Assembly (NCBI GenBank): GCA_038107835.1
Contig: JAYNHH010000022.1
Span: forward strand, 1-41,598
DNA: 41,598 nt
DNA from: MED-G116 sp038107835
GTDB taxonomy: Bacteria; Pseudomonadota; Alphaproteobacteria; Puniceispirillales; Puniceispirillaceae
Reading direction: 5' to 3'
The position numbers and the translations under genes were made by a program. The notes below the pieces were generated by a model. It saw only the letters and a program-made list of their open reading frames with translations, did no database searches and was not told where the DNA came from. Positions 14,013-21,582 of the stretch are shown piece after piece; position 1 is the first letter of the stretch, and each line of letters starts with the position of its first letter.

Positions 14013-15941
14013 ATGCGTGATCCAGCGACCCCAGATGCGGTGCCTGGCGATGGTGCCAGCCGGCCAGCAAACCTGCCGCCCGACATCTGGCGCGGAATCG
14101 AGTATCTGAAGGGCGAGCTGAAAACCCTGTCGAGCGACCCGGGTGTTTACCGGATGCTGAATGGCGTTGGCGAGGTGCTGTATGTCGGCAAGGCCCGCAA
14201 TCTGGCGCGGCGTGTCGGCAGCTACACCCAGCCAAACCGGCTGTCGAACCGGATCATGCGGATGGTCAGCGAGACCGAAAAACTGGAAGTGATTGTCACC
14301 AAGTCGGAGATCGAGGCGCTGCTTCTTGAGTCGAATCTGATCAAGAAGATGAAGCCGCGCTACAACATCCTGCTGCGCGATGACAAGAGCCTGCCGCAGA
14401 TCCTGCTCACAGCCGACCACGAGTTCGGGCAACTGACCAAACATCGTGGCCGCAAAACCCGCAAGGGTGAGTATTTCGGCCCCTTTGCCTCGGCTGGCTC
14501 GGTCAACCGGACGGTGGCCGATCTGGCGCGCGCCTTCATGCTGCGGACCTGTTCGGATTCGGTCTTTGCCAGCCGCACACGGCCCTGTCTGCAATATCAG
14601 ATCAAACGCTGCACCGCACCCTGTGTCGGACATGTGACAAAGGATGACTATGCAAAACAGATGGCGCAGGCGCACCGGTTCCTGTCTGGCGGCTCGGCGG
14701 AAATCCAGCGCGAATACGCCGCAAGGATGCACAGCGCCGCGGACAAGCTGGAATTCGAGACAGCCGCCATCTGGCGCAACCGCATCCGCGCGCTGACCGG
14801 AATTCAGGCCAATCAGGATATCAACCTGCCGAACCTGCCGGATGCCGATATCATCGCCCTCGCCCGCAGCGGCGACAGGTCCTGCATCCAGATCTTCTTC
14901 ATCAGGTCGGGCTCCAATTATGGCAACCGTTCCTATTTCCTGACGCATAATCAGGACAGCGCGGCGGATGAGGTGCTGGGTGCCTTTCTCGGCCAGTTCT
15001 ATGAGGACAAGGAGCCACCCCCGCATATTCTGGTCTCGGACGAGCCGGCGGAAAAAGCGCTGCTTGAGGACGCGCTGTCAGAACAGGCCGGGCGTGTCGT
15101 GCATATCTCGCGCCCGCAGCGCGGCGCCCGCACGAAGCTGACGACGATGGCAAGCCGCAATGCCGAAGAGGCGCTGGCACGGCACATGGCCAACGCCGCC
15201 TCGCAGAAGCGGCTGCTGGCAGAGCTGGCCGAGGCGTTTGATCTGGAAGAGCCACCACAGCGCATCGAGGTCTATGACAATTCACACATTCAGGGGCGGC
15301 ACGCCGTTGGCGGGATGATTGTCGCCGGACCCGACGGGTTCAACAAAGCCGCCTATCGCCGCTTCAACATTCGTGATGAGGGCAGGCATGCCACCGAACA
15401 GGGTGATGATTTTGCGATGATGCGCCAGGTCATCAGCCGCCGGTTCGAGCGCGCGCTGAAGGAGGACCCGGACAGGCTGTCCGGCACCTGGCCCGATCTG
15501 ATGCTGATCGATGGCGGCAAGGGCCAGCTCTCGGCGGTGAGCGGGGTGATGGACGATCTCGGCATCACCGACATTGCCGTTGTCGCCATATCAAAGGGCC
15601 CTGACCGCAATGCCGGGCGTGAGCAGTTTCACATCAAGGGCCGGACGAGCTTCACCCTGCCGCCGCATTCATCGGCAATGCATTTCCTGCAGCGGCTGCG
15701 TGATGAATCACACCGCTATGCGATTGGCACACATCGCGCCAAACGCCAGAAGAGTGAACTGACAAGCCCGCTCGACGCTGTTCCCGGAATCGGGCCAAAG
15801 CGGAAAAAGGCGCTGCTGGCGCATTTCGGTTCGGCGCGCGCCGTCTCGGCAGCCGGGCTGAAGGATCTGGAGGCTGTCGAGGGCATCTCGAAAAAATTTG
15901 CGCAACAGATTTATGATTGGTTTTATAGTGGGCAATCCTAG
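14013..15941 (+). CDS. uvrC: UvrABC system protein C (excision nuclease)
   Basis: UvrC makes both incisions around a lesion bound by UvrB. The 642-residue product has an N-terminal GIY-YIG nuclease domain (DPGVYRM ... VLYVGKARNLARRV), a central Cys-containing segment (RPCLQYQIKRCTAPC), the UVR domain (AADKLEFETAAIWRNRIRAL), the RNase H-like second nuclease domain (IEVYDNSHIQG; DLMLIDGGKGQL) and C-terminal helix-hairpin-helix motifs (DAVPGIGPKRKKALLAHFGS). The start at 14013 has AGGGG 6 bases upstream; upstream ATG 13986 and TTG 13974 in the same frame lack such a site. pgsA follows after 108 bases, as in many alphaproteobacteria. Confidence 0.96.
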   Translation: MRDPATPDAVPGDGASRPANLPPDIWRGIEYLKGELKTLSSDPGVYRMLNGVGEVLYVGKARNLARRVGSYTQPNRLSNRIMRMVSETEKLEVIVTKSEIEALLLESNLIKKMKPRYNILLRDDKSLPQILLTADHEFGQLTKHRGRKTRKGEYFGPFASAGSVNRTVADLARAFMLRTCSDSVFASRTRPCLQYQIKRCTAPCVGHVTKDDYAKQMAQAHRFLSGGSAEIQREYAARMHSAADKLEFETAAIWRNRIRALTGIQANQDINLPNLPDADIIALARSGDRSCIQIFFIRSGSNYGNRSYFLTHNQDSAADEVLGAFLGQFYEDKEPPPHILVSDEPAEKALLEDALSEQAGRVVHISRPQRGARTKLTTMASRNAEEALARHMANAASQKRLLAELAEAFDLEEPPQRIEVYDNSHIQGRHAVGGMIVAGPDGFNKAAYRRFNIRDEGRHATEQGDDFAMMRQVISRRFERALKEDPDRLSGTWPDLMLIDGGKGQLSAVSGVMDDLGITDIAVVAISKGPDRNAGREQFHIKGRTSFTLPPHSSAMHFLQRLRDESHRYAIGTHRAKRQKSELTSPLDAVPGIGPKRKKALLAHFGSARAVSAAGLKDLEAVEGISKKFAQQIYDWFYSGQS

Positions 15942-16049
15942 GCACATACGCCATACTGGCGCCACACTGAACGACCGGGCGGTGCGCATGCCTGCCAACA
16001 CCCCCAAGCGCCCTGGCACCATGCGCCCGGGAGAGGAGCCGGCTGACAG

Positions 16050-16613
16050 ATGATTTTCGCGGTCAAAGCCATACCGAACTGGATGACCATCGGCCGCATT
16101 CTGGCGACGCCGGTAGTGGCGATGCTGATCTGGATGGACAGTCCGGATTTTGGCTATGCGCTGGCGCTGGCGCTGTTCACCCTTGCCAGCATTACCGATT
16201 TTTTTGACGGTTGGATCGCCCGACGGCTGAATGTCGTCTCGCCACTTGGCGAGATGCTCGACCCGATCGCCGACAAGATGCTGATCGGCTGTGCGTTGCT
16301 GGCACTGGCCAATGTAACGACCGCCGGCTGGGTTTTTCTGGTGCCGGCGCTGGTTATCCTGCTGCGCGAATTCATGATTTCAGGGCTGCGGGAGTATCTG
16401 GCCAAGCGCAGCTTTGCGGCACCAGTGACGGTACTGGCCAAATGGAAAACAACGGCGCAAATTCTGGCTGTCGGGTTCCTGATTGGCGCGCCTGCCTTTC
16501 CGGTGGTGCCCTTTGCCGCCGAGATCGGACTGGCGTTGCTGTGGATTGCCGCGGTGCTGACGATGCAGACTGGCTATGGCTACATCCGCGAGGCGTTGCG
16601 CCATGTCTCCTGA
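16050..16613 (+). CDS. pgsA: CDP-diacylglycerol-glycerol-3-phosphate 3-phosphatidyltransferase
   Basis: PgsA is an inner-membrane enzyme that makes phosphatidylglycerol phosphate, the first committed step to phosphatidylglycerol and cardiolipin. The 187-residue product begins with IPNWMTIGRILATPVV and carries the CDP-alcohol phosphotransferase signature in DFFDGWIARRLNVVSPLGEMLDPIAD, with the conserved DG, AR, G, D and D in register. Several hydrophobic helices follow. GAGAGGAG stands about 12 bases before the ATG. Its last 11 bases overlap the start of mobB, suggesting translational coupling. Confidence 0.96.
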   Translation: MIFAVKAIPNWMTIGRILATPVVAMLIWMDSPDFGYALALALFTLASITDFFDGWIARRLNVVSPLGEMLDPIADKMLIGCALLALANVTTAGWVFLVPALVILLREFMISGLREYLAKRSFAAPVTVLAKWKTTAQILAVGFLIGAPAFPVVPFAAEIGLALLWIAAVLTMQTGYGYIREALRHVS

Positions 16614-17190
16614 CACCGCCATCGCCAGCATCACCCTTGCCAAAACGCCGCTTGCCGGTGCCGGGCGGCATGGCTTTGTGATCGGCCTTGCCGGCTGGTC
16701 GGGGAGCGGCAAGACAACGCTTGCCGAACAGCTGATCGGCGTGTTGACGGCGCGGGGCCGCGATGTTGCGACAATCAAACATGCGCATCACCGGTTTGAC
16801 GCCGATGTGCCGGGCAAGGACAGCCATCGCCACCGCAGCGCCGGCGCGCGCCAGGTGCTGGTGTCATCGGCCCTGCGGTCGGTGCTGTTTACCGAACATG
16901 GCACTGGCGGCGACCGGCCGCTTGACGATTTGCTGGCAGCGCTGGCACCGGCGGATATCGTACTGGTCGAGGGGTTCAAGCGTGAACCGATCCCGAAAAT
17001 CGAAATCTACCGCGAGGCCGTCGGCAAGGCACCGCTCTGGCCGGAGGATGAATGGATCATCGCCGCCGCAACCGATGCGCAGCTTGAACCGCAGACGGAT
17101 GGCGCTCCGGCGATTATTCTGGATCTGAATGACGCCGCCGCCATCGCCGATTTGATCTGCGGCCTTGCCGATGCGGAAAAACCGGCATGA
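16603..17190 (+). CDS. mobB: Molybdopterin-guanine dinucleotide biosynthesis adaptor MobB
   Basis: MobB is a GTP-binding P-loop protein that assists MobA in attaching GMP to molybdopterin. The 195-residue product has the P-loop GWSGSGKTT near residue 30, the HAHHRFDADVPGKDSHRHRSAGA region and VLVEGFKREPIPKIEIYR, all typical. The start at 16603 overlaps the pgsA stop by 11 bases; an upstream in-frame ATG at 16576 lies inside pgsA and is less likely. The stop overlaps the next gene by ATGA. No mobA lies in the window. Confidence 0.94.
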   Translation: MSPDTAIASITLAKTPLAGAGRHGFVIGLAGWSGSGKTTLAEQLIGVLTARGRDVATIKHAHHRFDADVPGKDSHRHRSAGARQVLVSSALRSVLFTEHGTGGDRPLDDLLAALAPADIVLVEGFKREPIPKIEIYREAVGKAPLWPEDEWIIAAATDAQLEPQTDGAPAIILDLNDAAAIADLICGLADAEKPA

Positions 17191-18425
17191 TCCATGAAGG
17201 CACGCTGGCACCGGAGACAGCGCGCGCGCGTCTTCTGCAGACGGTCGGGAAAATAGTCGGCACCGAGAGCTGCGCACTGGAAGCCGCCGCCGGACGGCGG
17301 CTTGACACGGCGCTGGTGGCGACAGCCAATTTGCCGGCAACAGCCAATGCCGCGGTCGATGGCTATGCCGTGCATGCCGATTTTCTGGCGGCACATCCGG
17401 CGCATGCTTTCACGGTTGTCGGACGGGCCGCCGCCGGCCACCCTTTTTCCGGCACCATCGCCGAGGGCGAGGCGGTGCGGATTTTCACTGGCGCGATCAT
17501 GCCAGACGGGCCGGATGCGGTGGCCATGCACGAACAATGCCGCGCCAATGAGACAGACGGAACGGTCCAGATTGACACCAGACTGACGCCAGGCAGCAAC
17601 AGCCGGCCAGCCGGTGAGAACATCCGCATCGGCGAGACCATCATCGCCGCCGGCACCAGATTGGGACCCGCCGATATCGGCATTGCCGCCGCCGCTGGCC
17701 ATGCCGCGCTGTCGGTCTGTCGACGGCTTGTCGTCGGGCTGGTGTCGATGGGCGATGAGATTGTCGAACCGGGAACCGAGCCGGCCTTTGGCCAGTCCTT
17801 TGATTCGAACCGGCCAATGCTGCGGGCGCTGGTCTCCGCCGATGGGCATGAGGTGCGCGATTTTCCAATCGTGCCGGACGATGCCGACGCGCTGATCGCC
17901 GCCTATCGCGAGGCCTTTGCCAGCTGTGATGTGGTGATTTCCTCCGGCGGTGCCTCGGATGGCGATGAGGATCATACACAGACAGCCCTGCGCGCGCTTG
18001 GCGCGGAGCTGGTGTTCTGGCGGCTGGCGATGAAGCCCGGCCGGCCCATGGCGGTTGGCAGCCTTGGCAGACAGCGGCTGTTCTGTTTGCCCGGCAACCC
18101 GGTGGCAGCCTTTGTCTGTTACCGGCTGTTGGCGGCACCGGCACTCACCGTCATGGCTGGCGGCGGGGCCGATGCGATTTTGCGGATTCCGGTGCGGGCT
18201 GGCTTTGACCACAGGAAACGTCCGGGACGCGCCGAATATCTGCGGGTCCGGCTGCAAGCCGATGCCGGTGGCGAAACCGTGATGCAGCTGCATGGGCGCC
18301 GCGGTGCCGGGGTGCTGTCGTCACTGACCGGGGCGGATGGGCTGATTGAGATTCCTGTTGAAAATGCCGGGGTGAGTGAGGGAGACTATCTATCCTTCAT
18401 TCCGTTTCGTGAGGCTGGATTATGA
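17187..18425 (+). CDS. moeA: Molybdopterin molybdenumtransferase MoeA
   Basis: MoeA inserts molybdate into adenylylated molybdopterin. The 412-residue product shows the domain order of the family: the N-terminal segment with ANAAVDGYAVH, the lid domain (EGEAVRIFTGAIMPDGPDAVAMHEQ), the MoCF-binding domain (GDEIVEPG, SSGGASDGDEDH, FWRLAMKPGRPMA, CLPGNPVAAFVCY) and a C-terminal beta domain (RAEYLRVRL). It begins in an ATGA overlap with mobB and ends in an ATGA overlap with moaD, so translation of the three is probably coupled. Confidence 0.96.
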   Translation: MIHEGTLAPETARARLLQTVGKIVGTESCALEAAAGRRLDTALVATANLPATANAAVDGYAVHADFLAAHPAHAFTVVGRAAAGHPFSGTIAEGEAVRIFTGAIMPDGPDAVAMHEQCRANETDGTVQIDTRLTPGSNSRPAGENIRIGETIIAAGTRLGPADIGIAAAAGHAALSVCRRLVVGLVSMGDEIVEPGTEPAFGQSFDSNRPMLRALVSADGHEVRDFPIVPDDADALIAAYREAFASCDVVISSGGASDGDEDHTQTALRALGAELVFWRLAMKPGRPMAVGSLGRQRLFCLPGNPVAAFVCYRLLAAPALTVMAGGGADAILRIPVRAGFDHRKRPGRAEYLRVRLQADAGGETVMQLHGRRGAGVLSSLTGADGLIEIPVENAGVSEGDYLSFIPFREAGL

Positions 18426-18688
18426 GTGATGCAATGATCAATGTCCTGTATTTTGCCTGGATGCGTGAGCATACCGGCACCGCCAGCGAGCAGATCACCC
18501 TGCCCGATGGTGCGAAAACGGTTGGCGATCTGATGCCGCTGCTGATGGCGCGGTCAGCCGGACATGCGCTGGCGCTGAAAAACATGGCGGCGGTGCGCGT
18601 TGCCGTCAACCGCAGCTATGGCGACCTGAAAACGGCGGTGGCAGCAGGGGATGAAATTGCCTTTTTCCCACCCGTGACAGGTGGCTGA
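18422..18688 (+). CDS. moaD: Molybdopterin synthase sulfur carrier subunit MoaD
   Basis: MoaD is the small ubiquitin-like subunit whose C-terminal thiocarboxylate delivers sulfur to precursor Z. The 88-residue product has the beta-grasp pattern (INVLYFAWMREHTG; DEIAFFPPVTGG) and ends in the required Gly-Gly. It starts four bases inside moeA and is followed at once by its partner moaE. Confidence 0.96.
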   Translation: MSDAMINVLYFAWMREHTGTASEQITLPDGAKTVGDLMPLLMARSAGHALALKNMAAVRVAVNRSYGDLKTAVAAGDEIAFFPPVTGG

Positions 18689-18689
18689 G

Positions 18690-19139
18690 ATGGCGGTACG
18701 CGTCCAGCAGGAAGATTTCGACGTTGGCGCAGAAAGCCGCGCCCTGCAGGGACCGGCGGTGGGCGCGATCGCGCTGTTTGTTGGCACGGTGCGCAGCCTC
18801 AGCGAGGATGACAGTGTCACCGCGATGACGCTTGAACATTATCCGGGGATGACCGAAGCCGAGATCAGCCGTATCGAGGATGAGGCGCGGAGCCGCTGGC
18901 CGCTGCTGGAGGTGACGGTGGTACATCGCGTCGGGCGTCTGCTTGCCGGCGAGCAGATCGTTCTGGTCGCCGTGTCATCTGCACACCGGCAGGCCGCCTT
19001 TGATGGGGCGCAATATATCATGGATTTCCTGAAAACGGACGCGCCCTTCTGGAAAGCCGAGGAACGCGGCGATCAGGTCAACTGGGTCGAGGCGCGGCAA
19101 TCCGACAGCGACGCACATGCCAAATGGACGCAGGAGTAA
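18690..19139 (+). CDS. moaE: Molybdopterin synthase catalytic subunit MoaE
   Basis: MoaE is the large subunit that, with MoaD, converts cyclic pyranopterin monophosphate to molybdopterin. The 149-residue product has FVGTVRS, the LEHYPGMTEAEI segment, VVHRVGRLLAGEQIV, SSAHRQAAFDGAQYIMD and the catalytic-lysine region LKTDAPFWKAE. The ATG at 18690 has AGGTGG upstream. A GTG at 18681 overlapping the moaD stop is the alternative start and adds three residues. moaA and moaC are not in the window. Confidence 0.96.
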   Translation: MAVRVQQEDFDVGAESRALQGPAVGAIALFVGTVRSLSEDDSVTAMTLEHYPGMTEAEISRIEDEARSRWPLLEVTVVHRVGRLLAGEQIVLVAVSSAHRQAAFDGAQYIMDFLKTDAPFWKAEERGDQVNWVEARQSDSDAHAKWTQE

Positions 19140-19169
19140 CCAGGCATTCACGCGGGGGTATCAAGTGGA

Positions 19170-19237
19170 AAATCACCAGCAAATCACCGGCAAATCACCG
19201 GGGAAAAACAGTGCCTGATCAGAGGGTGATCAGAGGC
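19170..19237. repeat. Two sets of 11-bp tandem repeats between moaE and ilvE
   Basis: AAATCACCAGC, AAATCACCGGC and AAATCACCGGG run in tandem at 19170-19202. TGATCAGAGGG and TGATCAGAGGC follow at 19216-19237. The second set crosses the ilvE stop codon. Both sets have the same 11-base period. Slippage in a gene-end region is the simplest explanation; a protein-binding array is the alternative. Confidence 0.7.
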
Positions 19238-20117
19238 TGATCCGGCCATTGACCAGATCATCATAAGCCGTGACCAGCTGGCGACAGGCATCAGATGGGG
19301 TGAAGCTGTAGTCACCGATCCTGGCAACAGGTGTCACCTCAGCCGCAGTGCCGGTGAGGAAACATTCCTTCATTGTGGCCATGTCCTCGGGCTGGAGATG
19401 CCGCTCGACCACCTTCATCTGCAGCGACTCGGCAAGCCGGATCACCGTCTGGCGGGTGATGCCATTGAGGAAACAATCGGGGATCGGGGTGTGCAGGGTA
19501 CCCTCCGCATCAATGAAGAAGACATTGGCCCCCGTCGCCTCGGCGACATAGCCGCGGTAATCAAGCATCAGCGCATCCTGAAATCCCTTTTTCTCGGCCT
19601 CATGCTTTGACAGAGTGCAGATCATGTAGAGACCGGCCGCCTTCGCATGGACAGGCGCGGATTCGGGCGATGGCCGTTTCCATTTGGCAATGTCCAGAGT
19701 GATGCCGCGCATCTTCGTTTCAGGATCGAAATAGCTGGGCCATTCCCAGGCGGCAATGGCCACATGCGTTTTCGTCTGCTGCGCCGAGATTGCCATCATC
19801 TCCGAGCCGCGCCAGCAAAAGGCCCGCACATAGCCATCGGTGATGTTATTCGCTGCCAGTACGGCCATCTTGGCCGCATCGACCTCCTCGTTAGAAATGG
19901 GAATGTCAAAATCAAGCATCTGGCAGGAGGCGCGCAGACGTTCGGTATGTTCCGCGCCAGCAAAAATGGTGCCGCCGTAGGCACGCTCGCCCTCGAACAC
20001 AAGGCTTGCATAATGCAGACCGTGGCTGAGGGTGTGGGTCTTGGCGTCACGCCAATCCACCATTTCACCATTGAGCCAGATCAGACCATCACGATCATCG
20101 AACGGAATCAGCGCCAT
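19230..20117 (-). CDS. ilvE: Branched-chain amino acid aminotransferase (class IV)
   Basis: The enzyme catalyses the last step of valine, leucine and isoleucine synthesis, using PLP and glutamate. The 295-residue product has the fold-type IV pattern: WLNGEMVDWRDAKTHTLSHGLHYA at the N-terminus, VFEGERAYGG, the Schiff-base lysine in PVHAKAAGLYM, and DYRGYVAEATGANVFF with the cofactor-phosphate contacts. GAGGAG lies about 8 bases before the ATG at 20117, which fixes the start; the upstream in-frame ATG at 20168 has no such site. It is divergent from the MarR-type gene and convergent with moaE. Confidence 0.95.
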   Translation of the reverse strand: MALIPFDDRDGLIWLNGEMVDWRDAKTHTLSHGLHYASLVFEGERAYGGTIFAGAEHTERLRASCQMLDFDIPISNEEVDAAKMAVLAANNITDGYVRAFCWRGSEMMAISAQQTKTHVAIAAWEWPSYFDPETKMRGITLDIAKWKRPSPESAPVHAKAAGLYMICTLSKHEAEKKGFQDALMLDYRGYVAEATGANVFFIDAEGTLHTPIPDCFLNGITRQTVIRLAESLQMKVVERHLQPEDMATMKECFLTGTAAEVTPVARIGDYSFTPSDACRQLVTAYDDLVNGRISL

Positions 20118-20247
20118 TTTTCTACTCCTCGTGCTAACGCCGGGAGATATCAGCTCCGGCATCTGCAATTGCCCGGGATGGCCACAGCCTCAATCTGCGA
20201 TTTACCCAGCCAAAGCCCAAATGAATAGTTCCAAATCGGGCATATTA

Positions 20248-20285
20248 TGGTAATTTGCCAATACGTTAACATCACATCGGATAAT
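20248..20285 (+). promoter_or_regulatory. Candidate promoter/operator for the MarR-type gene
   Basis: TTGCCA (20255-20260) and GATAAT (20280-20285) resemble -35 and -10 boxes with a longish 19-base spacer. An imperfect dyad TGGTAATTTGCCA (20248-20260) covers the -35. The -10 lies only 8 bases before the ATG at 20294, and no ribosome-binding site is seen, so a leaderless transcript is possible. Confidence 0.3.
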
Positions 20286-20293
20286 TGGTCAAC

Positions 20294-20788
20294 ATGGCTG
20301 ACATAAAACCCTCTGGCAAGGCTCTTTTTCTGCGTGAGGAGGAATTGCGGCGCGGCATTGAATTGATGTATTTCGCCTATCGGGACTTCACCGGCGAGGC
20401 TGACTCCATTCTCGCCGAGCAGGATATGGGACGCGCACACCACCGGGCAATCTATTTTGTCGGTCGCCATCCGGGGATGCGGGTAAGTGATCTGCTGGCG
20501 ATCCTCAACATCACCAAACAGAGCCTGTCACGCGTACTGTCGACATTGGTCAAGGATGGCTATATCGTCCAGAAAACCGGCACCGGTGACAGGCGACAGC
20601 GCCTGCTCTACCTGACCGACAGGGGGATTGCGCTTGAAGCGCGCCTGACCGAAATGCAGGGCCGGCGGTTTGCCGCCGCCTATCGCAATGCAGGGGCAAA
20701 AGCTGTCGAGGGGTTTCAGCATGTGTTGCAGGGGCTGCTTGATGCCGAAACCCGCAGCCAGATCGACCGGCAGGACAAGAGTGAATAG
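20294..20788 (+). CDS. MarR-family transcriptional regulator (PetP-like)
   Basis: The 164-residue product is a MarR-type winged helix protein: helix-turn-helix around GMRVSDLLAILNITKQSLSRVLSTLVKDGYI and wing around KTGTGDRRQRLLYLTDRG. It precedes an OmpR-type response regulator on the same strand. This pairing resembles petP-petR of Rhodobacter capsulatus, linked there to cytochrome bc1 expression; calling it PetP-like is an inference from order and family. The ATG at 20294 is preferred to the TTG at 20285. It is divergent from ilvE. Confidence 0.9.
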   Translation: MADIKPSGKALFLREEELRRGIELMYFAYRDFTGEADSILAEQDMGRAHHRAIYFVGRHPGMRVSDLLAILNITKQSLSRVLSTLVKDGYIVQKTGTGDRRQRLLYLTDRGIALEARLTEMQGRRFAAAYRNAGAKAVEGFQHVLQGLLDAETRSQIDRQDKSE

Positions 20789-20859
20789 CAGGCCCGAACC
20801 GATCGCCCCTGCGTGGGAGGGAGCGCGATGACAGGGCTGGCGCTGACAGGAGATGTGCG

Positions 20860-21582
20860 GTGAGTGATCATCATATTCTGGTGATTGATGATGATGAGAG
20901 GCTGAGACTGCTGCTGCGCCGGTTTCTCGAGGAAAGCGGGTTTCGCGTCACCGATGTCGGCAGCACTGCCGAAGCGCGGGGCATCCTTGCTGGTCTCGCC
21001 TTTGACTTGCTGATCATCGACATCATGATGCCGGGCGAGACCGGGCTTGAATTCCTGCAGGAGCTGCGCAAATCAAATCCGGTACCCGCGCTGTTCCTGA
21101 CGGCATTGTCGGAGACCGAACATCGGATACAGGGGCTGGAATTTGGCGCTGATGACTATATGTCAAAACCATTCGAGCCGCGGGAGCTGGTGCTGCGGAT
21201 CAGATCGGTTCTTGGCCGGACCACAAACGTTGCACCAAGTGAGGATGAACCACGCATCGCCTTCGGCCCCTATCTGTACGACATTGATACCGGCATGCTG
21301 ACGCGCAGCGGCGAACGCCTGCATATCACCACGGCCGAGCAGAAACTGCTTGGCAGTTTTGCCGCGCGCCCGGACGAGGTGCTGTCCCGTGACGATCTGG
21401 CACTGGCGATGGAAGGCAGCATGCAGGGACGGTCAATTGATGTTGCTGTCGCCAGACTGCGCAGCAAGCTGGAGCCGGACCCGCGCTATCCGGTCTATCT
21501 GCAGACGGTGCGCAACCGCGGCTGGCTGCTGCGGACAGACAGCCCGGCAATGGCGGGTGGGAGTGACAATGCAGCTTCGTAA
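20860..21582 (+). CDS. OmpR-family two-component response regulator (PetR-like)
   Basis: The 240-residue product has a receiver domain (acidic pocket IDDDE near residue 10; phospho-acceptor aspartate in LLIIDIMMPGETGLE; switch lysine in MSKPFEPREL) and a C-terminal winged helix of the OmpR/PhoB type (residues about 135-230). The GTG start has AGGAGATG upstream. The gene lies 71 bases after the MarR-type gene, and its last 14 bases overlap the sensor kinase start. It is probably the target of that kinase. Confidence 0.95.
   Translation: MSDHHILVIDDDERLRLLLRRFLEESGFRVTDVGSTAEARGILAGLAFDLLIIDIMMPGETGLEFLQELRKSNPVPALFLTALSETEHRIQGLEFGADDYMSKPFEPRELVLRIRSVLGRTTNVAPSEDEPRIAFGPYLYDIDTGMLTRSGERLHITTAEQKLLGSFAARPDEVLSRDDLALAMEGSMQGRSIDVAVARLRSKLEPDPRYPVYLQTVRNRGWLLRTDSPAMAGGSDNAAS

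Noticed and set aside
13917..15026. 369-codon minus-strand frame opposite uvrC
   Set aside because: It is antisense to the GIY-YIG and following domains of uvrC; no family pattern.
17007..18293. 428-codon minus-strand frame opposite moeA
   Set aside because: It is a shadow of moeA and the mobB end with no recognisable motif.
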